64,000 bases of DNA. Source: Piper betle. Its lineage: Eukaryota > Streptophyta > Magnoliopsida > Piperales > Piperaceae. The stretch's first letter is position 1; each line of letters starts with the position of its first letter. A program made the translations under genes and the position numbers. The notes beneath the pieces were generated by a model that made no database searches, was not told the DNA's origin, and saw only the letters and a program-made list of their open reading frames with translations. Where the stretch lies: the NCBI GenBank assembly GCA_033002965.1, contig JAURVB010003540.1, forward strand, positions 21,026 through 85,025, in the 5' to 3' direction. Shown here piece by piece: positions 37,861 through 49,100 of this stretch.

Positions 37861-37958
37861 ATAGAGTTTGGCGCGTAGAGCTTGAGGGAGGTCTCGAGCT
37901 TCTTGATGGCCTCCTTGTCCCTCTTGGCATTGGACTGCTTGCACACAAAAAGGCCAGA
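37861..37958 (-). pseudogene. psaF: Fragment of photosystem I subunit III (PsaF)
   Basis: On the minus strand this reads GLFVCKQSNAKRDKEAIKKL followed by ETSLKLYAP, matching the N-terminal lumenal part of mature PsaF (PCKESKQFAKREKQ...IKKLE.SLKLYA), the plastocyanin-docking subunit of photosystem I. The match stops after KLYAP, where PsaF normally continues DSAPAL. No transit peptide, downstream helix or intron is visible, so it is a stranded gene fragment of about 30 residues. Confidence 0.75.
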
Positions 37959-37959
37959 A

Positions 37960-39051
37960 CTAAAAGTTGCACACGTGAAGTGTTTGACATACAAGGCTTT
38001 TTTGACATCACTGCAAAGACAAGAATCGTTTGTTTTAATTTTAATGGTACTTTTGATTTTGCAAACTTTAGTGCAACGCTGCTCAGCCTAAGAGTCTGAA
38101 CTAGTTGCCATTTGTAAGACTCTTTTGATTGTGAAAAGCAAAGAATGACAAGGAGGTACTATCTGTACAGACTTTTTATATTTAGTCAAGGCATTTTTAA
38201 GGTGATGAGAGAGGCTAGACAGTCCTTTTGGAGGCGGTGTATCGCCTAGTTTTGTTCTGTAAAAGTATCTTTTAAATATAACGTAGTTCTCTCGTGTTTG
38301 TAATAGGATGGCTCATAACATGACAGGGCTTTGTCTATGCAATTTAAATGTGGTCTAACTGACTTGGTGTTTGTAAGAAACTTGGGTTATAGTTTATATT
38401 TGATCCTTCTGCTTTGAAAAAAGAAAACAAGATCGTTTATTCTGCAGAATCTCCCTGTTGTTATTTACGAAAAAAAGAACTCTCCAATTTGATTCTTTCC
38501 TGCAAGAAATCATCGTACTTTATAGTCTTGCCAACAAAACAATTCCATGCCAACGTACACATCGATTGGAATTTCGACAATAAAAATGATTTAAGGCCGA
38601 GAAAGAAACAAAGAGAAATAAATTTCTTAAGACCAAAGCTTCCATCAGTGACATGTAAAAGTAATTCTACCCACATACACCCTTGGAGAGCCGTGTCTTG
38701 TCCACTATATATATTATGTATCTACACCAATAACTTTTTAGCGACTATCACAATTCTTATCCCATCCTATAGACATCACTGTAGATAAGAGTTCCAACCA
38801 ATCTTTTTTGCAAGCTATCATAATCCCTTCATCCTACACACATCACTGTAGAGACCTAGCCAACATCCTTATTTACAGGAGGATCAAACTCACCAAGAAG
38901 AGTCAAGTGTCTGTGTCTACGTCAACAGACCGAACATAGTTTCTACCATAAACTTTCAAACAACTTTACAAGAAAACAAGCACCACAAATCGCTTTGTCA
39001 CAACATTGTGGAGCAGCTTCAAGTGCTCAGATTCTTATGCTGATCTCTCAT
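37960..39051. other. Intergenic, no gene recognised
   Basis: It holds short ORFs only (up to 124 codons at 38414-38788, low-complexity in composition and unlike any family I know). No RNA gene was seen. Confidence 0.45.
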
Positions 39052-39258
39052 CTATTCGCTTGTGTAACGTATCTTACAGAAATGGCATTTGTATGGCTTG
39101 AAATTCCTATGCTCCTTCGCCATATGCTGCGAAAGCTCTTTAGCATTTTTGAAGTCATCGAAGCATTTCAAGCAGAAGATCTGCACTAAGCTTTTCACAG
39201 TACGAAATTCTTCGCTCTGCTTCTTTTTCTTCTTAATTAAGAACAAACATATGAACAC
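39052..39258 (-). CDS. Small ORF with a C2H2 zinc-finger-like motif
   Basis: The minus-strand ORF contains FCLKCFDDFKNAKELSQHMA then KEH, a C-x2-C-x12-H-x4-H finger, followed by KCHFC, the start of a second finger cut short by a stop six codons later. The family is not recognised. It may be a broken exon of a zinc-finger gene or chance; neighbouring frames do not extend it. Confidence 0.3.
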   Translation of the reverse strand: MFICLFLIKKKKKQSEEFRTVKSLVQIFCLKCFDDFKNAKELSQHMAKEHRNFKPYKCHFCKIRYTSE

Positions 39259-39299
39259 TTCCTAACCATTATAAGAAATGAGAAGAGGCTAATCAGAAT

Positions 39300-39815
39300 A
39301 GATAAGAAGAGGCTTATTACGTTAAGCTTGATGGGGTTTCTTCCCTCACATGAAGATCCGAAAGAAGGCGGCCAGGAATGAGGAAAGGAGAAACCTGTTG
39401 GAGCACCATGGCGCCCAACGAGTGCCATGACGCTCGGTGAAAACTGCACGGTTGGAGGGACGTGAGTGCCTGAGCGCTCACAAGCAGAGCGTCAATGCCC
39501 GGAGCTCCCGGAGTGTATGAAAGAAGCGAGCGTCGTGGCTCATTTTAGAGCGCTACGGCACCGCAGCTCAGGGCACTAAAGCGCTGGCAGAGGCCCGGGC
39601 GTTGGGCAGCGTGAGTCTATTTGGGGTCCGAATTTGGACGTTTTTTTTATATTTAACCCTAATTCCGTGGTTTCTACGAGAAGGCCATTTGGGGGTAGAT
39701 CAGAGGGGGAAGAGGTGCCTAGGGTTTGATATTGAAAGAAGAAGAAGAGATTGATAGTTGCGAGGCAAAATAACATCTATGGGATTAGGTTCTTCATTGG
39801 ATTGTTAGTCGGCTG
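39300..39815. other. Intergenic, GC-richer island
   Basis: The stretch near 39390-39610 has repeated short motifs built on GAGCGCT and GAGCGT, typical of degenerate repeats. No gene was identified. Confidence 0.35.
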
Positions 39816-41560
39816 TGTAACACCTCGAATTTGTTTCACTTAAGAACTGGATTAAAACGGTTATGATCGAATCAAGTTATATCTAAATTAATCAATTTAA
39901 AAGACTCGAATAAGAAACGGATCAAAGCAACTCTTTTGACATCTTAAGAAAGGAAGGTACTACTAAACATATAATCAACAATCAACACGGAAGGAATGAA
40001 TAGATGAGTGCAACAACCTAATACGAAACTACGCACAATAGCATGATATAAAAATAGTCAACACTCAAGAATAGCCAAATATAAATTGATAAAATAAGGG
40101 ACTAAACACATTAACGTAGTTAGACTCGAACAAGAAGTCTAAACACATTAAAGTAGTTAGACTCCAACAAGAAGTGGACTGCCCCTCTTGGCGTCGCGAG
40201 AAAGTAAGACATCACTAAATATGCAACCAACACTCTACAAGAAAGAATAAATGGATACATGCAATAACCTAATAAGAAACTACATGTAATAGCATGACAT
40301 AAAAACACTCAATACTCAACATTAGGCAAAATATAAATAGATAAAATAAGAAAATAAATACATTAAAGTAATTGCTAAAGCTAAAATCTGAGTGTCTCAT
40401 TGATACATTTGATATCATGCCTGATTTACTCATACAAAACTAGGGATGGCATACGTCTTAATACATCAATTAAAATACATACAAACACGTATCAAACACA
40501 GACAAAAATACAAAAGAAAAATAACAATGTGTTGAGCACAAGTGTGTATAGTAACTATCTGTCCTTCTACTAAAATCGACCTAACACACAGGAATAAAAG
40601 ACATACATATAAATTTAGAAAACTATCAACAACGAATGTCACTAGCCCAAAAAATAGCTAATATAAACCGGTAAGTGGAATCCAACTTTCACAAGGAAGG
40701 AATACTAATATATAATTCCATAGGAATACTAAAAAGGCATCTACTGAAGAGCCATCAAACTGCAGATTAGACAACATTCTGAACTGAACTGGTGTTGTGC
40801 CACTTTTGACAAATACCTCTTTAGGCAATAATTGGCCCCACTTTTGAAAAAAACACATATCCTAAGCCCTCTCTATACCTCAATTAACTCCTAACCTATA
40901 GCACAAAACCAAGTACTCTCGGGGAGTCACCTTCAATATCTTTTGATACTTTAAGTCTAGATATGCGTTATACACAATAATACTTGTTTACTCCACACCT
41001 CTTCGAGTGTGAGGAAGATCAAGATGTAGAGATGTCACGATCCCTTGAGAAGGAAATAACCTTCTTAATAATCTAGAGCTCGCTGTGACTTACATATGCA
41101 CCATTTCACAGTATATGCAATGTTAAGTCTACAAATTCTCAGCTCACTGAAAACTCAATAAAACTATATATAAAGATAGGAAGAGGATCATATAAGTAGG
41201 CCCGAAAGTAACGTAAAGAAAAGCTAAGTTCGAAAATAACACAAAAAATCTTATCCTCGAGGGTTATGAATCATAGAAGTAAAATATGTCTACATGACCC
41301 GTGTTAAGTACAATTTAATAAAATAATTATTTAACATACCCTACAATTTGAAATTAAACCACGATAGAGTAGAACAATAAAGTTAAGAAGAGTTTTAACA
41401 AACTTGAAGTCCAAACTCTAAGTATTATACCACATTTATGGCAAGTTCAGACTCCAGAACCTTCATCGGAAACCACTCTTAAGCAAACAAATGACAGCTC
41501 TATATAATGCATATTCATAATATGTGCTTACATCAACGGTAACATTACAAACAATGGGCA
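39816..41560 (+). mobile_element. Truncated, diverged LTR of the 2.9-kb family
   Basis: It starts TGTAACACCTCGAATTTG. Later landmarks follow the family order: ATCAACAACGAATGTCACTAG near 40625, AAGTACTCTCGGGGAGTCACC near 40910, ATATAAGTAGGCCCGAAAG near 41190 and TTATCCTCGAGGGTTATGAATC near 41251. It ends before the GC-rich and tail parts, and the 3' boundary is uncertain. It lies just upstream of the RPL29 gene. Confidence 0.75.
39895..40390 (+). repeat. Tandem duplication (two units of about 240 bp) inside the truncated LTR
   Basis: The pattern ACTCGAATAAGAAACGG ... ACTAAACATATAATCAACA ... CAATAGCATGATATAAAAA at about 39903-40130 recurs as ACTCCAACAAGAAGTGG ... ACTAAATATGCAACCAACA ... TAATAGCATGACATAAAAA at about 40160-40390. 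A short third start (AGTTAGACTCGAACAAGAAG) lies between them. Confidence 0.7.
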
Positions 41561-41784
41561 AAGCAAATATATCCATGAATTTAACATGTAAGAACTAGGT
41601 ACACACGAGCTGTAAATAAATAAATAAATAAAAACAAAAATATAAGTAAATATATATATATATCCAAAATAGCTTTATCATATTTAAATTCATTTTCTCC
41701 TCTCTTGCTTACGGGGCGAGTGAAAAGCATTATCCACTATCCTCTCCCAACCCGACGGCGAGAGGAGTGGCGGTGGAGACGACG

Positions 41785-43752
41785 ATGCTAGGCCTACTCT
41801 CCCTGTCTTCTCCGGCGCACCTCTCCCCTCCTTCGTCTCCGCCAAGCCCATCCCTTGTTCCGCCACAAAGGCATCGTCTTTCCATGGAATCCGCGTCCAG
41901 CAGCTCCTGCCGCCGGCGGCCGCGAGAGCTGCCGGCGCGGTCATGATGGCGAAGAGGGCGGAGGAGTTGAAGGAGATCCGCGCCAAGTCGACGGAGGAGC
42001 TTCACGAGGAGATTATCGACCTCAAAGGCGAGCTGTTCATGCTCCGCCTCCAGAGGTCCGCCCGCAACGAGTTCAAGTCCAGTGAATTCCGCCGCATGCG
42101 CAAAAGGGTAATCTTTTCCTGGTTTGCACTTTTTAAATTTTTGTGTATTAGTAGTGTTAGTATTGTGTGCTGTGGGAAATTGAATGCTTGGTCCGGCATT
42201 TTGGACAATGTTATAAGAAAGCCGATATATAGTTGTTGTGCGTGTAGATGAGCAAGCCACGATTGACATCATTTGTTGCTTTCTGATATATTGATTGTGT
42301 GCTGTTGAATTGCAAATGTATGCATAGTTTTGGCGTAGTGTGGTTTGAGCATGCTAAGTATTCGTCAAATTGTTTAATTGAGACGGGATGTTATTAATTT
42401 GCTGGGCAGCCCAGTGTGTGTGTGTCTAATACGTAAGTTTTTATCCCATGTTCATGAGTAGTTTCCTTTTCATTTCACTAATGAGATGCCGAGATTTAGA
42501 TCTAAATAAATTTTGCTAATGGACCTATGAACACTGATGGCTTTTTTTCCCTTCAAAAAGTTGCAGATCTTAGTAATGCATAACATTAGGTTGTGTATTC
42601 AATACATGTCGGACCAGTGTGTCTATTTGTATGTACTTAAAGGCATTATTGTGCAGAATGCAATTGGCTGCAAGTGTACTTTTTATGAGTGGCTACAATT
42701 TTGCTTCTATGGCTGCCTAGCGCACATAACCACTGACTTTGTTGAGACTCTGGACTTGCTGCAAGTCTATGTTATTCGCTTTGTTGAAACTTTGTTGGAG
42801 ATTGAAGCTTGTTCACTTCATGACGTGGAGTGTGTTATTAACTACTTGTGGTTGTCAAATGCTCAAAGACTAAGAATTTATCCATTTGAGCCTCTGTCCT
42901 TGTAGAATCCCTTTCCCTTAAGCTGGCTGCTTGTTATAGCTTGTGTCCAAGTTTTTGGATTGGGAGGTGTGAATCATGTAAAAAATATAATAAATGCCAC
43001 ATCGCAATCTCCATTTCTGTGGCTATTAACCACATTTGGAAATATTATGGGCCTTTTATCTCTTGATTAAAACTTCTCTAATTTTACTACATGGAAATTC
43101 AGTAATGAAGGTCATATTTTGGCTTTGGAAGTTGTAGCTTCTGCATAGTAGATTGATGAATAGTAATAACAGATTTCTGATGAAGGAATTAACTTTATGA
43201 TATATTTAATCATGAATAATGGCTGGGTAGTTAGTGACCCTGTGGTTTAATTTGGAAGACATGCTCATTTCTACCTATGATAATGGCACTTGATTGCTCT
43301 TCCTCTGCTGGAAATGAAGGAGAAATCTTCGTCCACTTAAACCACAAATGAGTGGTAACTTTTCCAGATAGTATCATTTGTTTTCTCACTCTTCTAAGTA
43401 TGATAAGTTCATAATTCTTACTAGTATTGTGTATAAACTGAATGCATCTGTCTCTATTGTACAGTTCTTTCATGAAGTTCATAAGTTAGAGTTAACAATA
43501 ATTCCTTGACAACCGGTTAAATTGTGGATAAATAATTTACATCTGTCTTATGTTTCCTTTGTTTTCTTTCGTACTCAGGTTGCTCGCATGTTAACTGTGA
43601 AAAGAGAAAGAGAGATTGAGGAAGGAGTTGGCAAAAGGCTTTCCCGGAAACTTGATCGCCAATGGAAAAAGGGCATCGTCGTGAGACCGCCTCCTTCACT
43701 CATAAAAATGCAGGAGGAACAGAAAGCTAAAGAAGCAGAAAAAGCAACTTGA
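41785..43752 (+). CDS. RPL29: 50S ribosomal protein L29, chloroplastic (bL29c), two exons
   Basis: This is a nuclear gene for a plastid large-subunit ribosomal protein that binds 23S rRNA near the peptide exit tunnel. Exon 1 is 41785-42107, exon 2 is 43579-43752, with a GT-AG intron of 1471 bp between. The mature part MAKRAEELKEIRAKSTEELH, DLKGELFMLRLQRSARNEFK, SEFRRMRKR joins VARMLTVKREREIEEG, LSRKLDRQWKKGIVVRPPPS, all typical of plant L29. The transit peptide starts MLGLLSLSSP at 41785 but then reads out of frame; from about 41830 the conserved FVSAKPIPCSATKASSFHGI continues one frame over, so one base is missing near 41825-41835. As written, only translation from the ATG at 41943 gives an intact protein, without transit peptide. 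Expected length is about 165 residues. Confidence 0.92.
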
Positions 43753-45442
43753 TGTCATTTTTTTTCAGTCATATGCCGTTCTGAAGCTAAGGAATGTTTT
43801 CAAAGCTATTTGAAAGAAAGGATATCATCTATTTTCCTAGTCATCTGGAGTCTAGAAACTCTATTTTTACCGTTTTTAAACGGGACTGCCTGTACCATAT
43901 CTATCATCGAACTATTTGTAGAAGATTACTTTCAGCTTCTTCAAAAGTGTGGATGTTTCCAACTTAGCAGAGGAAATGATTAAGGTACGCCATTTTTCTA
44001 CTCTGGGTAATGTCCTCATGCAGGTAGATGTGGTATGACCATTATAAGAATGAAACTTGCTTTTTGATCTTATTATACGATAAAAGGTGATAGCAAGATG
44101 GGATCTTTGAGATGCTTATTTTAAAAGGTGCATAGAATAAACCCAAGATTAGCAGAACTTCGGAAGCTCGATGCTGTTTTGGGTATGAAGTAGTTTTAAC
44201 ATATGAAAATATCTGTATACTTTTGACTAAATGGAAATTGTAGGTTGATCATAGGTTCCTACTGCACTAAAAGAAGGCCCCGAAGCTCTGGAGAATGGAA
44301 TGCAAAGCAATTCTCAGTTGATGGGATTTTTTTTTCAAAGCTCAGTTGATTGGATTGCTTCCATATCCATCACGAAGAAATGCAAGAAGAATGGTGCTAC
44401 ACTTTTATTTGTCACCGGATTGATGCACCGGATGCATAGGATCCTTGTGTCTAGTTATAAGCATGGTTTTAGAATTCTGTTTGACTCCAAAATTCTTTGA
44501 GCCAATCTCTATGTCAACTCCAAATTGACAAGATATATGTTTGCATATCAGTTTAAACTCTGCAGCCAAGTAATTATGCAGAAACTACTAACCTAGCTCA
44601 CATACTACAACTTATATTTTTAATTCAATCAAGTGATTCATAAATTCAAAACTAATATAACTTATATATTTAAAGCTAATTTAACTAAATTGGAAAACAA
44701 ATGTTACGTATATAACTATATTTTATATTATAAGAAAGGTATTTAGTTTTCTTTTATAAATTTTCAATTGTTGCATAGTAGATTTAATGCAAATGTCCAA
44801 ATTAAATGGAGCCCCTGTTTTTTTTAAAAAAAATTATACAACATACATGTAATTAGACATGTTAACGGCATACATTCATAAAATTCAACCACTTGGAAAA
44901 TCAATCTATTATTAAGATAATTGTACCAATAACCTTAATCGATTGTCCTAATCTCTTATTATTTTTTATAATGATTCAAAGTCAATAACATCAAAAGCAG
45001 TTGGCAGCGCTAGCTAGTCTAGTAGTATTTCGTGTCCATTAGAAGAATAAACACGTTTTTATTAGCTAGTAAACTTCTAGAATTAATATGTTTGATTGCA
45101 TATTTATATATACGAAATTGCCTGCCTACTCCTAGTTATACTTGCTGTTACAATTTGTGGAAAAAACAAAGATATCGAGATAATTGTCTATTTCTTAAGT
45201 ATCATAATTGTGCGAACTGATCAATTTGTTTGCAATAATTTTGTTGATTAATTTACGCAGCATCTTACGTTACTTACGCACCCAGTATGGACTTAATACA
45301 GACTTATTAGGTTGATTGTCTAACAATGTTACAATCATATGACACCAAAAATCATCTTTCTGGAATACATGGGCAACTTGTGGTTCCTATCTACCATAAA
45401 TAATGATCAATCTAGCTGGTATATATATATATATATATATAT
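43753..45442. other. 3' flank and intergenic, no gene seen
   Basis: It contains the likely RPL29 3' UTR and then AT-rich DNA with no recognisable coding or RNA gene. Confidence 0.5.
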
Positions 45443-45751
45443 AATTTTGTTATGGTGCGTTGCAAATCCGGCAACGGCCCAGCGCACCCTTCCAAAATAC
45501 ACCCCCCACCTACCCACTGCCGCCCGCCCCAGCCGTCCGGCCGAGCCCGGCCTCCGCCCATGCGGCCGACCCTCGCCCCAGCTTGCCTGCCGGCATCCCC
45601 AGCCCCCCTCGGCGGTGGCCCCCTCCTCGGCCCTTCGCTGCCTTAAATTTGGGGGAGTTTGGCAAGGTGCTATGGGCCGTTGGATCGCGATCCAACGGCC
45701 CAGATTTAATGCATGGTGCGCTGCCAAAAGATGGTAACGCACCATAGCAGC

Positions 45752-45753
<2 letters not shown>
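45443..45753. mobile_element. MITE-like element 1 in a (TA)n tract
   Basis: It is flanked on both sides by (TA)n. The ends are inverted copies of TATGGTGCGTT (45451-45461 and, inverted, 45734-45746). Near the right end lies a perfect 28-bp palindrome at 45674-45701, each arm GGGCCGTTGGATCG. The interior is GC-rich and non-coding. It belongs with 45791-46089 and 57030-58474. Confidence 0.75.

Positions 45754-45790
<37 letters not shown>
45754..45790. repeat. (TA)n microsatellite between two MITE-like elements
   Basis: An uninterrupted AT alternation of about 37 bases. Similar tracts flank the pair at 45421-45442 and 46090-46106. Confidence 0.95.
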
Positions 45791-45797
<7 letters not shown>

Positions 45798-46089
45798 GGT
45801 GCGCCGCATTCTTCAACAGCGCATGTAGGCACTACTACAATGAGAGCCTCTAGATCTCATTTATTCCCCTCGCCCCCCTCAAGATGGACCCGCCCCCTCC
45901 CAACCACAACAACCCCACCCCACAACAGCTGGGGGCCGGGGGTGGAGGTGGGCAATGGCCAGGCGGGGGGACGGGCGGGCAAGTAGGTCCATTGTGAGGG
46001 GGTGGGGGGAATGAATGAGAACCACTGGATTTTGATCCAGTGGCTTTCATTGTGGTGTGCTGCAAAAGCATGCAGCACACCACAACATA
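45791..46089. mobile_element. MITE-like element 2 in a (TA)n tract
   Basis: The ends are inverted TGTTGTGGTGCGCCGCA and TGTTGTGGTGTGCTGCA. An inner hairpin at 46022-46043 has arms CCACTGGAT. A subterminal palindrome GGTGTGCTGC...GCAGCACACC lies at 46053-46080. There is no coding capacity. The same palindromic end is present in the larger element at 57030-58474. Confidence 0.75.
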
Positions 46090-46106
46090 GATATATATAT
46101 ATATAT

Positions 46107-49100
46107 GCAAGGTCATGTTCTCTAATAATATTCCATCTTTCCCGAAGTTTGCACCATCTTTCTCCCTTTACGTGTGCTCGTTGATTTGGTCTGTGTCCTG
46201 CTAAGGGACTGTAGCAATATCTACATATATCTAAAGATGTTTGGAATCATGCATATATATGTTTATTTTCCAAAGTCAAATTTGTTAAGATAATCGAATT
46301 TGGAAGCGGTGGCATAATGAAGATATATTCAACGCAGTTTATAAAACACATCTACTTGATCTTGAGCTGAATATAATTACAAGCACAAATGTGGAGACAA
46401 TCAAATATGTGCAAGGGGCGAACATATGTGCGTCATTTACGAGTTGACAATATGGAATAGGCTATGAGTTCTTACTAGTTCTCCAATCTTAGTGTTGAGT
46501 GGTTTCCAGAGTCTTCATCAAAGATCATTTGAAATTAAGTGGTTGGTCATCATACTGCTAGCTTACGCTACGTTTACTTGATATTAATAGTCCATTTGTC
46601 AATTTGACACCTAAATAGGGAATCAAATGATCATCATCTTATAATTTTTTTTAATGAAAAAAAGCATCTATGATCAATTATCCCAATATATTATCATGTA
46701 TTGGATGAATTGTATATATGAGTCGCACTCGTCATTTGTTAATTTTGACTTCGGACTTCTGAGCATACTTTTACCGGACTTTATTTATGTGCATCGTAGA
46801 TTCGTAATCGTCTGTAACCTGTCTTATTGACTGTGTTATATACGAAAAAAACAGCATATATTTGATCATGCTCCAATTGATTTTTCTCGTGTTTGATGGA
46901 ACAAGTAAAACCCACAGTTCAAACGAAACGTCTGATAGATATATATATATATATACCTTAAGATGAAAGAGGACATATTAACTATTATATATTGTTAATT
47001 ACATTACATGCATGCATTGCTTTCAATGTTCTATAATGATCAATTTTGGGTCATTAATATATAATGGACGTATAATAATTAATACGGTCAACGAGAGAAA
47101 TAAGAGACTTAATGAAATTATATAATATTTGCCTATAATATAAATAAAGAAGCTCATTAAAACCATTGTAATCTTATGGGGTCTTAGTGATCAAGACCAA
47201 GTCCATCTACTAACCGATAAATTGCTATAATATATACACAATGCAAAGTAGTATACATATAAATCAATTTTTATATGAGATGTCATTGTCTCTGTCTCAG
47301 GTGCAAAAAAAATTTCTACTCTAAAGGTGATTCGATTACAAGAACGGTACAAATTTATTCTTTTCAAAACAAAAAAAATCTAAATTCCTCCCCCGACGGC
47401 GTTGGTAGTTGTTGAACCAATCCTAAGCCCCAAAGACAACTTAGTAGGCTAGATTTCGCCCCACCTTAAAACAAAAAAGAAAAAAACAAGTGGCGGACGA
47501 CTTGGTTCTAGCCACAACCAGCTTGGTTGCCGGCAAAAGAGGGGAGGGAGAGCGTGTATTTTTTTTTCATCAAATTTGGACTGTTAAACCGCCCGATTAA
47601 AGTCGGGGGCAGAGAAAGATTCACTTTTCCATTGTTTTATGTATATATATATATATATATATATCCCAAATGTGTACATAAATGGCTGCATGTAGAATTC
47701 GTAAGGTTCACTCTACCATACGTATGGACTCCGTAGTATTATTATTCAAGTGTCGTTTAAATTAGATCACCTTGGTCGTAGCGTGTAAATGTTCACAACA
47801 TTTTCTGTCCGGCCTATAGTATAATGTTCATACTTTCGTCTTTAGTAAACTAAAGAACACAGACAACCTTTTAAAAAAATGAGTTTGATCATGATTTTGG
47901 TCATAACAGTTGAGAAAATGAGGTCTCTCGTTCTAGCTCATGCAATTATTTACAAACAAGAGAAGCATGCTTTCAATATCCAATTGCTTGAGCTAGCTTT
48001 CTATGCCGGCAGTGAATCGTGAAACTCACGCATAACTAGTTTATACTCGTCTAAATGAGTGACTGCTTGGCCGTTGGACTTGAAACAAAGCATAGGAAGA
48101 GTGGTGTGATATGTCAAAATGGTGAAGTATTTATTCAATTCTTATTGTACAAGTAAGTTGCCCAAATACCCATTTTTTAGCTGCACTACTGAAGTTCTTA
48201 TTTCGTATACAATACATATTACTGGTGTAGGTTGAAAAATATGAGATCTACTCGTCAAAGTAATGCATAAAAAATATGATTGTTTGTTAAAGAAAAATAG
48301 ATCATATATATGTTTCATCTGCGCACAGAGTCGACCCGTGTTGAAGTTGAAGTCGACCTTAGAAATTTTGCCGGCTGCACATAGAAACTGATCAAAAGAA
48401 ACAATGGTTCGTGACTTTTTGAGATGCGTTTATACGTATTACGTTTGAATTTTTTATTATCCCCAGCTACAATTTGCAGATCTAGTCGTATTAAGTACGT
48501 ACCCGTAATGTTTGTTTCACAGAGTTGTCATTTCATGAATTATTCATACAAGTTTCACGTACCTATCTCGCTTCAAGGGTAATTAAAAGACTTTGACAAA
48601 GGATTAGCAAACTAATGATTAGGATAGAAATAATATTATACAACCATCAAGTTGGGTAGGGATGCCTTTGTTAAGAAAAAAGGTTGGGAAGGGACGTCAC
48701 GAGTAAGCCTTTGCGGGAGGAAGAAACCACTTGGGGGAGAGACATTGGAGCACCTCACATATCCAATATCAATATTTACAAATTGACCATGAAAGCATAT
48801 GAGCAAAATAAAATAAAAAGCTGGGGGGATATCCCACATAACACAGTCATTATCGTTGAAATTGCGAAGATATGATGAAATTAGCATAGATTTGGATGCC
48901 CCCCCCCTGTGTTTAGTATACTTTAGCTATAGTAATATTCGGTTAGGTAAAGCTTCCCCTACATGATAAGGTATACGTTCACAAATACGACTCACGTGTA
49001 CAGGATATCATGGACGTATCACTCTTGCAATTTTTAACTTGTTCGACTCACGCAAAGGGGGTTGATTTGGGAGGAGTATGAAGTCATCTGGATTGAATTA

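Noticed and set aside
41730..42272. 180-codon minus-strand ORF
   Set aside because: It overlaps RPL29 exon 1 in antisense; the plus strand is the conserved coding sequence.
45407..45832. 141-codon minus-strand ORF with Tyr-Ile repeats
   Set aside because: Its ends are translated (TA)n and its middle is the MITE-like element; it is not a gene.
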